Part shown: in pieces, positions 1 to 7,594 of the stretch
How positions within the stretch are numbered: position 1 is the stretch's first letter
Layout of the letters: every line of letters starts with the position of its first letter
From: JBEIJQ01 sp040380145
Lineage (GTDB): Bacteria; Bacteroidota; Bacteroidia; Chitinophagales; Saprospiraceae
Direction: 5' to 3'
NCBI GenBank assembly: GCA_040380145.1
Contig: JBEIJQ010000047.1
Span: forward strand, 1 to 20,255
DNA length: 20,255 nt
Made by a program: the position numbers and the translations under genes
The notes under the pieces: model-generated
The model's database searches: none
The model's input: only the letters and a program-made list of their open reading frames with translations
What the model was told of the DNA's origin: nothing

Positions 1-38
1 CCGCCATTAGAAATAATTCCTAATGACAATTTTGGGAT
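1..38 (-). repeat. Left copy of a 38-bp imperfect inverted repeat
   Basis: The reverse complement of this stretch matches 20055-20092 at 31 of 38 positions, including an uninterrupted 15-base core, CCCAAAATTGTCATT. The copy is cut by the left edge of the window, so the true repeat may be longer. It lies outside any gene, downstream of the rpoD terminator. I did not find a third copy inside the window. It could be the end of an insertion sequence or a short dispersed repeat; the sequence does not say which. Confidence 0.7.
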
Positions 39-74
39 AATTTCTCGTGGCCCATTCGATCGCCATCGAGCTGC

Positions 75-112
75 AAAAAAAAAGCGGTGCAAAGTCCGAG
101 ACTTTGCACCGC
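75..112 (-). terminator. Intrinsic terminator of rpoD
   Basis: A perfect 12-bp stem (GCGGTGCAAAGT at 84-95 pairs with 101-112) closes a 5-nt loop. On the minus strand it is followed by a run of nine U (75-83). It lies 26 nt past the rpoD stop codon and faces the right way for that gene, so it is a textbook rho-independent terminator. Confidence 0.92.
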
Positions 113-137
113 AACTAAATTCGGTGAAATCGAGGGA

Positions 138-1007
138 TCAGGCCCCGAGATATGATTTCAGCAACTTACTTTTCGAGGCCGTGCGGAGCTTGTTGATGGC
201 CTTGTCCTTGATCTGGCGCACGCGTTCACGGGTCAGCCCGAAACGATCGCCGATGTCTTCCAGCGAAAGCGGGTGCTCCACGCCAATGCCGAAATACAGT
301 TTGATCACGTCGCTTTGGCGATCGGTGAGGGTGCTGAGCGAGCGCTCGATCTCGTTGCGAAGCGATTCGTTGTAGTCGAGAAAAGCATCGGCGCGCGGGG
401 TGTTGGGGTTTTCCAGCACGTCCAACAGCGAGTTGTCTTCTCCGTCCACGAAGGGCGCGTCCATCGAAACGTGGCGGGCAGCCACTCCCAAAGTGGTTTC
501 CACTTCTTCGGTGGCGATTTCCAGCATCTCGGCCAGTTCCTCGGAAGAAGGCTCGCGCTCGAATTCCTGTTCGAGGCGGGAAAAAGCCTTGTTGATTTTG
601 TTGAGCGACCCCACCTTGTTCAAGGGAAGGCGCACGATGCGCGACTGCTCCGCCAAGGCCTGCAGAATGGATTGGCGGATCCACCAGACGGCGTACGAAA
701 TGAATTTGAAGCCGCGGGTCTCGTCGAAGCGCTGGGCCGCCTTGATCAGACCGAGGTTGCCCTCGTTGATGAGGTCGCTCAGCGACAGGCCCTGGTTTTG
801 GTACTGTTTGGCCACGGAAACCACGAAACGCAGGTTGGCCTTGGTCAGTCTTTCCAGTGCTTCTTGGTCTTGTTGTTTGATGCGTTTGGCCAGATCCACT
901 TCTTCTTCCGGTGTCAGGAGGTCCACTTTGCCTATCTCCTGCAGATACTTTTCCAGTGATTGACTTTCTCGGTTGGTAATCGATTTGGTGATTTTGAGCT
1001 GTCTCAT
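138..1007 (-). CDS. rpoD: Primary RNA polymerase sigma factor (sigma-70, RpoD/SigA type)
   Basis: This 289-residue protein directs core RNA polymerase to housekeeping promoters. It starts with the short region 1.2 (ESQSLEKYLQEIGKV, about residues 14-28). Region 2 follows, with the conserved LSDLINEGNLGLIKAA and the -10-recognition helix segment RGFKFISYAVWWIRQSI (about 98-114). Region 3 is present, and region 4 ends in a helix-turn-helix with LTRERVRQI near residue 260. Region 1.1 is absent, as is usual for Bacteroidota primary sigma factors, which are about 285-290 residues long. The ATG at 1007 has no obvious Shine-Dalgarno sequence. The gene is monocistronic: a strong terminator follows it and the thioesterase gene diverges upstream. 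A group 2 sigma is the only alternative, but length and sequence fit the primary factor well. Confidence 0.95.
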   Translation of the reverse strand: MRQLKITKSITNRESQSLEKYLQEIGKVDLLTPEEEVDLAKRIKQQDQEALERLTKANLRFVVSVAKQYQNQGLSLSDLINEGNLGLIKAAQRFDETRGFKFISYAVWWIRQSILQALAEQSRIVRLPLNKVGSLNKINKAFSRLEQEFEREPSSEELAEMLEIATEEVETTLGVAARHVSMDAPFVDGEDNSLLDVLENPNTPRADAFLDYNESLRNEIERSLSTLTDRQSDVIKLYFGIGVEHPLSLEDIGDRFGLTRERVRQIKDKAINKLRTASKSKLLKSYLGA

Positions 1008-1331
1008 GTGTGTAGAAGGATTGTTTGGTGATGGTGTCTGATCAAAAGGATAAACGCGGCGTAAGGAAGCAATGTTGCCGGGACCGTACTGAGAAAATTG
1101 TCAAGGACGTGTGCATCGGCTCTTATCTGCCGCTCGGGCTGTTTCTTTCGCCACCGTCTTATACGGATTCTACCGTCCGTTTGTTTACTTTTTGTGAAAT
1201 TTGCCGATGAAATTTTGCGGTTCTTTGCGCCGCCAATGGATTTTTTCACTTGCGAGAGAAACTTTATTTTTCTGGTGCAGAATTTTATTTTTAATTTTTA
1301 TAAAAAAAAGAAATTAAATTTTTTATTTAAT
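1008..1331. other. Divergent intergenic region between rpoD and the thioesterase gene
   Basis: These 324 nt separate two divergent start codons and should hold both promoters. On the minus strand TATCCTTTTG (1043-1052), with a TTG 17 nt upstream (1070-1072), is a near match to the Bacteroidota promoter for rpoD, one base longer than consensus. On the plus strand TATTTTTC (1265-1272) misses the -7 consensus by one base. The last 70 nt before the thioesterase ATG are extremely A/T-rich, as is common in leaders of this phylum. I see no RNA gene or convincing small reading frame here. Confidence 0.4.
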
Positions 1332-1742
1332 ATGTACATACACGAAACGGACATACGGGTCCGATACGGTGAGACCGACCAGATGGGCTACCTATATTAC
1401 GGCAACTACGCCTTGTATTACGAAGTGGGCCGCGCGGAAGCCATGCGGGCCTTGGGCATTACTTACCGCGAACAGGAAGCGGAGATCGGCGTGATGATGC
1501 CCGTGATGTACCTGCAATGCCGTTACCTGCGCCCGGCGAAGTACGACGAACTGGTGCGGGTTCGCTCGGAGGTGCGGGAGTTGCCCACCGATCAGATGCG
1601 TTTTTTCCACGAAATCCGCAACGAAGAAGGCAAATTGCTCAACGCCGGTGAGGTCAAACTGGCGTTCGTGGACCGGCTGACCGGCAAACGCTGCCACGCC
1701 CCGGACTACCTGCTCGGCAAGCTGGCGCCTTTTTGGCAATAG
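1332..1742 (+). CDS. Acyl-CoA thioesterase, hotdog fold (YbgC/4HBT family)
   Basis: This 136-residue protein has the usual length of a single-domain 4-hydroxybenzoyl-CoA-thioesterase-like hotdog protein. Near the N-terminus VRYGETDQMGYLYYGNY (about residues 10-26) matches the family signature; Asp16 is the expected catalytic residue, followed by the long hotdog helix (YYEVGRAEAMRALG). The YLRPAKYDELVRV strand in the middle is also typical. It would hydrolyse an acyl-CoA or acyl-ACP thioester in the cytoplasm; the substrate cannot be read from sequence. The start was set at the ATG at 1332, after an A-rich leader; upstream in-frame sequence has no family similarity. argS follows 51 nt later on the same strand, so the two may be co-transcribed, although argS has its own possible promoter. 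Confidence 0.88.
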   Translation: MYIHETDIRVRYGETDQMGYLYYGNYALYYEVGRAEAMRALGITYREQEAEIGVMMPVMYLQCRYLRPAKYDELVRVRSEVRELPTDQMRFFHEIRNEEGKLLNAGEVKLAFVDRLTGKRCHAPDYLLGKLAPFWQ

Positions 1743-1781
1743 CCGATCGGAGCGCTTCGGCAAAATTGACCTTCTTTGGCT

Positions 1782-1789
1782 TAATTTTG
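1782..1789 (+). promoter_or_regulatory. Possible -7 element upstream of argS
   Basis: TAATTTTG matches the Bacteroidota -7 consensus TAnnTTTG exactly and ends only 4 nt before the argS ATG (1794). If it is used, the transcript would start at or next to the start codon, giving an essentially leaderless mRNA. I find no TTG or TTTG at the usual 17-23 nt upstream, so the call is weak. Confidence 0.35.
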
Positions 1790-1793
1790 CGCG

Positions 1794-3695
1794 ATGAATT
1801 TCGAACTTCTCATACAACAGGCCGTCGCCCGGGCCGTCGAAGAGCTGTACGGGCAAACGATCGGACCCGAAACCGTCCAAGTCAACCTCACCCCCGCCGA
1901 ATACGAAGGCCATTTCACCGTGGTGGTATTTCCGCTGGTGCGCCTTTCCAAGCGCAAGCCCGAAGAAACGGGCGAGGATCTCGGGCGGGCGCTCTGCTCG
2001 TCGATGCCCCAAGTCGTTGGCTTCAACACCGTGAAGGGCTTCTGCAACCTCGTCCTGTCGGACGAGGCCTGGCGCAATTTCCTCGACTCGCTGCTGGAAC
2101 AGGACGATCGCTATGGAAAATTGCCCGAAAAAGGCTCCACCGTGGTGGTGGAATTTTGCTCGCCCAACACCAACAAGCCCCTGCACCTCGGGCATGTGCG
2201 CAACATCCTGTTGGGCTGGGCCACCTGCCAGATCCTCGAACGGGCCGGCTACCGGGTGGTCAAGACCCAGGTCATCAACGATCGCGGCATCCATATCTGC
2301 AAGAGCATGCTGGCCTGGCAGCGTTTTGGAAATGGGGCCACACCGCAGTCGGCGGGCAAAAAAGGCGACCACCTCGTGGGCGATTTTTATGTGCGCTTCG
2401 AATCCGCTTTCCGCGACGAATACGCGTCCTGGCAGACGACGCCTACAGCCGCTGCCCTGTTGGCGGATTGGCTCGCGGGCAAGGGAGCAGAAAAAGCCCG
2501 CAAAGAACTCGGCCCCGATGCCGGCGAAGAAAGCCTGTCTACATATTTTTTCAAGGAAGTTTTCAAGAACACCTACTTCAACCAGCACTCCGAATTGGGC
2601 GCGGCGGCCACCAAAATGCTCGAGGACTGGGAAGCCGGCGACCCGGAAGTCCGCCGGCTGTGGCAGACGATGAACGGCTGGGTGTACGACGGTTTCGAAC
2701 AGACATTCCGAACGCTCGGCGTGCATTTCGACAAGGTCTATTACGAATCGGAAACCTACCTGCTTGGCAAGGACATGGTGGAAAAAGGGCTCTCCTCGGG
2801 CGTTTTTTTCCGCAAAGAAGACAGTTCCGTCTGGGCCGACCTGCGCGACGTCAAACTCGACGAAAAACTGGTCGTGCGCAGCAACGGCACCTCCGTGTAC
2901 ATCACGCAGGACATCGGCATGGCCCCGATGCGCTACCGCGATTTCGGGATGGACAAAATGGTCTATGTCGTGGGCGACGAACAGGAATACCACTTCAAGG
3001 TACTGTTCGAACTGCTCAAAAGGCTCGGCGAGCCGTACGCGGCGGGCCTGTACCACCTGTCTTACGGCATGGTGGAACTGCCCGAGGGCAAGATGAAATC
3101 GCGCGAGGGCAACGTGGTGGACGCCGACGACCTGGTGGGCACGCTGCTCGAAGAGGTCCAGCTGGAGTCGGAGGGCCGCGACACGCTCGCCGAGCTCGGC
3201 GAAGCCGAAAAAACGGCGATCTGGCACAAAATCGCACTGGGGGCGCTGAAATTTTACCTGCTCAAGGTCCAGCCCAAGAGCAAAATGATCTTCGATCCCA
3301 AAAAATCCATCGACCTGCAGGGGCAGACCGGCCCCTACATCCAAAACGCCTTTGTGCGCACCCAGGCGGTCCGCCGCCGTGCCGCCGAGGGCCGTTTCGA
3401 ACTGGGCGACGCCCATGCCCACACCGTGCTCGAACCCACCGAAATCGCGCTCCTGCGCCAGTTGCACGAATACCCCGCCACGGTCCGTCGCGCCGCCGAA
3501 GGCTACAATCCCGGCGAAGTGGCCAACTATGCCTACGCGCTGGCCCAAGGCTACCACCATTTCTGGAACGAGGTCAGCATCCTCCGCGCCGAACCCGATG
3601 CGGCGGCCTTCCGACTGTCGCTCAGCCGGGCCGTGGCCCTCGTGCTGGAATCTTCCATGCGGCTGCTGGGGATCGAAATGCCCGAAAAAATGTGA
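1794..3695 (+). CDS. argS: Arginyl-tRNA synthetase
   Basis: A 633-residue class I aminoacyl-tRNA synthetase that charges tRNA-Arg in the cytoplasm. The N-terminal domain (about 1-110) is the ArgS-specific tRNA-binding domain. The Rossmann catalytic core begins with EFCSPNTNKPLHLGHVRN; its HLGH at residues 131-134 is the HIGH signature. The KMSKS-equivalent loop is EGKMKSREGN at 431-440, a form common in ArgS. The C-terminal anticodon-binding DALR domain begins near GQTGPYIQNAFVRTQA and runs to the end. Start codon, length and motifs are all normal, so the enzyme should be active. pnuC starts 9 nt after the stop codon and is probably translated from the same message. Confidence 0.97.
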   Translation: MNFELLIQQAVARAVEELYGQTIGPETVQVNLTPAEYEGHFTVVVFPLVRLSKRKPEETGEDLGRALCSSMPQVVGFNTVKGFCNLVLSDEAWRNFLDSLLEQDDRYGKLPEKGSTVVVEFCSPNTNKPLHLGHVRNILLGWATCQILERAGYRVVKTQVINDRGIHICKSMLAWQRFGNGATPQSAGKKGDHLVGDFYVRFESAFRDEYASWQTTPTAAALLADWLAGKGAEKARKELGPDAGEESLSTYFFKEVFKNTYFNQHSELGAAATKMLEDWEAGDPEVRRLWQTMNGWVYDGFEQTFRTLGVHFDKVYYESETYLLGKDMVEKGLSSGVFFRKEDSSVWADLRDVKLDEKLVVRSNGTSVYITQDIGMAPMRYRDFGMDKMVYVVGDEQEYHFKVLFELLKRLGEPYAAGLYHLSYGMVELPEGKMKSREGNVVDADDLVGTLLEEVQLESEGRDTLAELGEAEKTAIWHKIALGALKFYLLKVQPKSKMIFDPKKSIDLQGQTGPYIQNAFVRTQAVRRRAAEGRFELGDAHAHTVLEPTEIALLRQLHEYPATVRRAAEGYNPGEVANYAYALAQGYHHFWNEVSILRAEPDAAAFRLSLSRAVALVLESSMRLLGIEMPEKM

Positions 3696-3704
3696 TCGCG
3701 GCCC

Positions 3705-4274
3705 GTGGGCGAACTTGAACTCTCGGCGACCGCTTTCGGATTGGCCTGTGTGATCCTCACCGTACGGCGCTCCGTATGGGCCTGGCCGGTAGGTATGGTG
3801 GGCATCGGCCTGTACGCATGGCTGTTTTGGCACGCCAAACTGTACGCGGACGTGGTGCTGCAAGGATTTTATACCGTGCAGTTCCTCTACGGCTGGCACC
3901 AGTGGCGCGAAAAGCGCACCGTCGAGGCAGATCTCGAAGTGCGCCGCATGAAGACCCCGGTATTGGCCGCTTGGCTGTTGGGCTCCGTTTTGTTGGGACT
4001 GCTCTGGGGCTGGGCACTTGCCCGCCTGACCGACGCAGCCCTGCCCTACCCCGATGCCGTGGGCGCCATCCTGAGCCTGTCGGCCAACGCCCTGCTGGCA
4101 CTTCGGTACCGCGAAAATTGGCTGGTCTGGATCGTGGCCGACGCGCTTCTTTTGGGCGTGTACGCCCAAAAGGAGCTGTGGCCGACCGTCGGATTGTATA
4201 CGATCTATCTCGGCATGGCCGTTTGGGGCTGGCAAGATTGGGCCAAGGCCGACAAAAGGCCCTCAGCGGGATAG
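3705..4274 (+). CDS. pnuC: Nicotinamide riboside / vitamin transporter, PnuC family
   Basis: A 189-residue hydrophobic protein with about seven predicted membrane segments. It carries the two PnuC hallmarks: an early WPVG (27-30) followed by AKLYAD and FYTVQFLYGWHQW (to about 67), and a C-terminal segment with ENWLVWIVAD, YAQKELWPT and WGWQDW. PnuC proteins are facilitators for nicotinamide riboside or, in relatives, thiamine or riboflavin; the substrate is not settled here. The start is a GTG at 3705, 9 nt after argS, since no ATG fits. I see no TPP or NAD riboswitch upstream, so it depends on the argS transcript. Its last 12 nt overlap the 3' end of the convergent anti-sigma gene. Confidence 0.9.
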   Translation: MGELELSATAFGLACVILTVRRSVWAWPVGMVGIGLYAWLFWHAKLYADVVLQGFYTVQFLYGWHQWREKRTVEADLEVRRMKTPVLAAWLLGSVLLGLLWGWALARLTDAALPYPDAVGAILSLSANALLALRYRENWLVWIVADALLLGVYAQKELWPTVGLYTIYLGMAVWGWQDWAKADKRPSAG

Positions 4275-5327
4275 CACGCGGCGGGCCGTCTGCCGATCGA
4301 GATAGTTGCGTTTGCTCAGATAGGTGGCCTGCTCGACGCTGAACTGGCCGTTTTTGCCCGTTCGGCGGATCTCGGTGGAGAAAGATCCGTCGGGCTGCAG
4401 TTCCAACACCACCGTGCAGGGAACGGACAGGTCCAGGTGCTCGAAAACGAATTGGCTGGCCGTCACTTTTTTCAGCCGGAACTTCGCACGGCGGTTGACG
4501 GGGTCCAAAGGGGCGATATAATAGACCTCCCCGTTGTCTTCCAAAATGGTCAGCCGCTCGTTGAGCAGGGTATCGCCGTCGACCATCAGGGTGCCCGTGC
4601 CTTCCAGCGTGCCGAAGTTTTTCAGGCTCCAAGTTTCCACCGAAATGCCCTCGTATCGGTTGTCGCGCCAGTTGCCCACCATCCAGCGGAAAGGGGCGAG
4701 CGCGGGAGAAAGTCCGTCCAACGCCTTTCCGGGACGCGGACTGGTCGGAGCCGGAGCCCTCCGGACTTCTTCGACAGTTCCGTTGTCCGCCTCCATGGGC
4801 GAACCCACGGTCGGCACATTCTTGACAGTGCCCGCATCAACAAAAACCCGATCGTTCGCGGTGACCGTCTCCGTGCCTCCTGTGGCCGTTTCCATGGGAG
4901 GAGGGGCATCTTCCGGAAAAGGAATATGAAAGACATCTTTTTCCAATCGAGCGTCCGGAATGGGCGGCGGCGGCGCATCGTTTTCGGCGAGCACAATCTT
5001 GTCATTTCCTTCGTAGAGCGCCGGTGCATCGGCATTTTCGAGCCCTCCGAGCGATTCGCGGTCGTTTACGTCGGGCCTTGCCGATTCCCGTCGGGCCACC
5101 TGTTCGGCGTCCTGTTTTTTGCCCAAAGCATAAAAAACAGCGCCGGAAGCGGCCAACACGATCGTGATCGAAGCGGCGGCGAAAATTTTCGACCAAAGGA
5201 ACTTCGGTCGCGCCTTGCGCTGGTCAAGGCGCTGGTCGAGGCGCTCCCAAACGGCGGGGGACGGGCTTTCGCGGAGCCTTTGCCCATTGCTCTGGAAAAA
5301 ATCTTCTATGAAGTCCGGCTTTTGCAT
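4263..5327 (-). CDS. Membrane protein, probable anti-sigma factor with an exported C-terminal lipocalin-like (DUF6265-type) domain
   Basis: The 354-residue product has a short cytoplasmic part (1-46, with SPAVWERLDQRLDQR), one membrane segment (about 47-69), a long disordered Pro/Glu-rich linker (about 75-205) and a C-terminal beta-rich domain (about 207-335). That domain begins FRWMVGNW and contains GISVETWSL and GTLEGTGTLMVDGDTLL, resembling DUF6265-like domains. The small cytoplasmic domain plus single TM helix directly behind an ECF sigma gene is the anti-sigma layout. There is no HxxxCxxC zinc motif. The ATG at 5327 was chosen, 17 nt after the sigma stop; a TTG at 5348 that overlaps the sigma stop would add seven residues. 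The anti-sigma role is inferred from context; the fold call is from pattern only. Confidence 0.7.
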   Translation of the reverse strand: MQKPDFIEDFFQSNGQRLRESPSPAVWERLDQRLDQRKARPKFLWSKIFAAASITIVLAASGAVFYALGKKQDAEQVARRESARPDVNDRESLGGLENADAPALYEGNDKIVLAENDAPPPPIPDARLEKDVFHIPFPEDAPPPMETATGGTETVTANDRVFVDAGTVKNVPTVGSPMEADNGTVEEVRRAPAPTSPRPGKALDGLSPALAPFRWMVGNWRDNRYEGISVETWSLKNFGTLEGTGTLMVDGDTLLNERLTILEDNGEVYYIAPLDPVNRRAKFRLKKVTASQFVFEHLDLSVPCTVVLELQPDGSFSTEIRRTGKNGQFSVEQATYLSKRNYLDRQTARRVLSR

Positions 5328-5344
5328 ATCTGTGGGAAAAGAGT

Positions 5345-5893
5345 TCAAGAGGAGGCTGCCCGGTCCGATTCGCCGCGCCCCATCAGTTGGCGCAATCGGT
5401 CTTTGGCGAGAATGAGCTGGGATTTGGAAGTATTGATGCTGATACCCAACAGATCCGCGATCTCGCGGTGCTTGTATCCTTCGATCACATACAGGTTGAA
5501 GACCGTCCGGTAGCCCGTCGGCAGTTTGTCGAGCAGCACCAATATGTCGCGTTCGTTGAGCTCGTCCTCGATGTTGAGCCGAGTGGGCATCTCCACGCCG
5601 CTGAACTCGACGGTGAGCTGGAAATTGTGGGCCTTTCGCAGGAACATCAGGGATTGGTTGACCATGATCCGGCGCATCCAGCCCTCGAAACTTCCTTCGC
5701 CCGAGTAGTCGTCAATTTTGTCGAAAATCTTGAAAAAGCCCTCCAACAGCACATCCTCGGCATCCTCGGTGTTTTTCAGATATCTTTTGCAGACGGCGAA
5801 AAACAGGGAAGAATACCGATCGTACAGTGCCTTTTGGGCAATGCGGTCCTGCGCTCGGCAACGGTGCAGCAGATGTTCGAGATCGTTGGACAC
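5345..5893 (-). CDS. ECF-family RNA polymerase sigma factor
   Basis: A 182-residue sigma factor with only regions 2 and 4. Region 2 runs from about 21 to 87 (ALYDRYSSLFFAVCKRYLKN, then DAEDVLLEGFFKIF and GSFEGWMRRIMVNQSL). Region 4 runs from about 117 to 170 (LPTGYRTVFNLYVIEGYKHREIA), with recognition helix SINTSKSQL. This is the style common in Bacteroidota. I chose the GTG at 5893 because homologues begin with a sequence like NDLEHLLHRC; an ATG at 5965 would add 24 residues with no family similarity. The next gene encodes a single-pass membrane protein that probably sequesters it. I found no clear TAnnTTTG element upstream, which would fit a gene read from its own ECF-type promoter. Confidence 0.9.
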   Translation of the reverse strand: MSNDLEHLLHRCRAQDRIAQKALYDRYSSLFFAVCKRYLKNTEDAEDVLLEGFFKIFDKIDDYSGEGSFEGWMRRIMVNQSLMFLRKAHNFQLTVEFSGVEMPTRLNIEDELNERDILVLLDKLPTGYRTVFNLYVIEGYKHREIADLLGISINTSKSQLILAKDRLRQLMGRGESDRAASS

Positions 5894-6069
5894 CCGGTTT
5901 TTTTTTGGGAAAAAAAAGTGATTCGTTCGGTTAGATGCCGAAATCGGCGAAAAGGTTGTGTGCACGATCCATGCCGCTCGGCTCCAAAGCCTTTTTTTCT
6001 CTAATTTTTTTTAAAAAAATAAATAAAAAAATATGAAAATCAAATAATTGCAAGAAAAATGAAAATATC

Positions 6070-6591
6070 CTACGGTGTAGCTCCGACACGGCCTTCGAAC
6101 CAGTTCCCGTGCAGGGTCAGCACTTTTTCGATGACATCGCGGACGCACCCCTCCCCGCCCTTGAACGGGGATATGTACTGGCTGATCTCGAAGATTTCCC
6201 GCACCGCATCGGCCGGACAGACCGGAAAGTGCACATACGCCATGGGCGGAAAATCGGGCAGGTCGTCGCCCATGTAGAGGGTTTCGCCGGGATCCAGTCC
6301 ATGTTGGCGGATCAGGTCCATCAGCACAGGGAGTTTGTCGCGCACGTTCAAATGGATCTCGGTTATGCCGAGTTCCTGCAAACGCAGGCGCACGCCCTCG
6401 GATTTGCCGGCGGAGATGACGACCACTCGATAGCCCGTTTCCACGGCCCGGCGCAGGGCGTAGGCGTCGCGCACGTGCATCTGGCGGAGCAGCGCCCCGT
6501 CGTCGAGGACGTGCACGATGCCGTCGGTCATCACGCCGTCCACATCGAACACGAAGTTGCGGATGTCGGTGAATTTGTCCAGTGTGTTCAT
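6070..6591 (-). CDS. kdsC: 3-deoxy-D-manno-octulosonate 8-phosphate phosphatase (HAD family)
   Basis: The 173-residue length is typical for KdsC, which removes phosphate from Kdo-8-P in the cytoplasm to make Kdo for the LPS inner core. HAD motif I is FVFDVDGVMTDG (13-24; nucleophile Asp16, acid/base Asp18). Motif II is the Ser in VVISAGKS (about 57-64). A conserved Lys occurs in VRDKLPVL, and motif III is MGDDLPD (107-113). The cap-less short form is characteristic of KdsC. The ATG at 6591 gives the normal N-terminus. It is a close neighbour of, but divergent from, the deacetylase-family gene. N-acylneuraminate-9-phosphatase-like proteins are related, but the short stand-alone length favours KdsC. 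Confidence 0.9.
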   Translation of the reverse strand: MNTLDKFTDIRNFVFDVDGVMTDGIVHVLDDGALLRQMHVRDAYALRRAVETGYRVVVISAGKSEGVRLRLQELGITEIHLNVRDKLPVLMDLIRQHGLDPGETLYMGDDLPDFPPMAYVHFPVCPADAVREIFEISQYISPFKGGEGCVRDVIEKVLTLHGNWFEGRVGATP

Positions 6592-6609
6592 CTTGCGTAA
6601 AATTGTGCC

Positions 6610-6617
6610 CAAATGTA
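6610..6617 (-). promoter_or_regulatory. Probable -7 promoter element of kdsC
   Basis: On the minus strand TACATTTG matches TAnnTTTG exactly and lies 18 nt upstream of the kdsC ATG, giving a leader of roughly 12 nt. A good -33 TTTG is not present at the usual distance. On the plus strand the nearby TAAAATTG (6598-6605) could be a one-mismatch -7 element for the divergent deacetylase gene, so the two promoters would overlap. Confidence 0.5.
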
Positions 6618-6637
6618 CGGGAAAACCCGCCCTTTCG

Positions 6638-7594
6638 ATGCTGAAAATCGCCCATTGCCCGGAGTATCTGCTGCCCCTGCCCGAAGGGCACCGTTTCCCC
6701 ATGCAGAAATACGAGCTTATTCCCGAACAGTTGCTCTACGAGGGCAGCATCGGACCGGAGAATCTTTTCGCGCCCGAACCGATCGAAGAGCGGTTGATCT
6801 TGGCGGCCCACGACGAAGGGTATTGGCGGCGGCTGTCGTCGCTCGACCTGCCCCCGGCAATGGTGCGGCGCATCGGTTTCCCGCTGACGGCCGAACTCGT
6901 GGACAGGGCGCGGCGGATCGCCCAGGGTTCTGTAGAATGCACCGAACACGCGCTTCGCCACGGCATCGCGATGAACGTGGCCGGCGGAACCCACCACGCC
7001 CACGCCGACCGCGGAGAAGGATTTTGCGAAATCAACGACCAAGCCATTGCCGCCCGTTACCTGCTGGACACGGGCACGGCAAGGCAGATCCTGATCGTCG
7101 ATCTGGACGTGCACCAGGGCAACGGCACGGCCAAGATCTTCGAGGGGGAGCCGAGGGTTTTCACCTTTTCGGTGCACGGAGAAAAAAACTATCCGCTCCA
7201 CAAGGAAAAATCGGATCTCGACATCGCCCTGCCCGACGGCACGGAGGATGCGGCCTACCTGGCGATGTTGCGCACGGTGCTGCCCGATCTGCTCGACCGG
7301 GTCCGGCCCGACTTCGTGTTCTACCTGTCGGGCGTTGATGTGCTGGCCACCGATCGTTTGGGGCGGCTCGGGCTCACGATGCAGGGTTGCCGCGAACGCG
7401 ACCGGACGGTGTTCGACCTTTGCCACCGGCGCGCCGGCCTCCCCGTGGCGGTGAGCATGGGCGGCGGCTATTCGCCGCGCCTGGCCACCGTGGTGGAAGC
7501 ACACGCTCAGACTTACCGCAGTGCGCTGGAAGCGATCAGGGCAGACGCTCCAGTTCCTTCCAACGGGCCGAAAACGCCTTTTGGAAAGCCTTGA
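6638..7594 (+). CDS. Histone-deacetylase-family metal-dependent deacetylase
   Basis: A 318-residue arginase/deacetylase-fold enzyme. It shows the catalytic His pair in VAGGTHHAHAD (His119-His120), metal ligands in LIVDLDVHQGNGT (Asp157, His159), the third ligand in LSGVDVLATD (Asp234), and the late GGGYS loop (275-279). All key residues are present, so it should be active. Bacterial members deacetylate acetyl-lysine on enzymes such as acetyl-CoA synthetase (AcuC) or small acetylated amines; the substrate cannot be decided here. The ATG at 6638 starts just before LKIAHCPEYLLPLP, which matches the usual N-terminus. Its 3' end overlaps the oppositely oriented exported solenoid gene by 59 nt; the last 20 or so residues lie beyond the expected domain end. 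Confidence 0.9.
   Translation: MLKIAHCPEYLLPLPEGHRFPMQKYELIPEQLLYEGSIGPENLFAPEPIEERLILAAHDEGYWRRLSSLDLPPAMVRRIGFPLTAELVDRARRIAQGSVECTEHALRHGIAMNVAGGTHHAHADRGEGFCEINDQAIAARYLLDTGTARQILIVDLDVHQGNGTAKIFEGEPRVFTFSVHGEKNYPLHKEKSDLDIALPDGTEDAAYLAMLRTVLPDLLDRVRPDFVFYLSGVDVLATDRLGRLGLTMQGCRERDRTVFDLCHRRAGLPVAVSMGGGYSPRLATVVEAHAQTYRSALEAIRADAPVPSNGPKTPFGKP

Noticed and set aside
3696..3704. Riboswitch controlling pnuC
   Set aside because: Only 9 nt separate argS from pnuC, leaving no room for a TPP, NAD or other vitamin riboswitch.
1392..4235. A 947-residue open frame on the minus strand opposite the thioesterase, argS and pnuC genes
   Set aside because: It is a shadow frame of three well-supported genes, rich in His, Gln and Gly as expected from antisense reading of GC-rich codons, with no domain.
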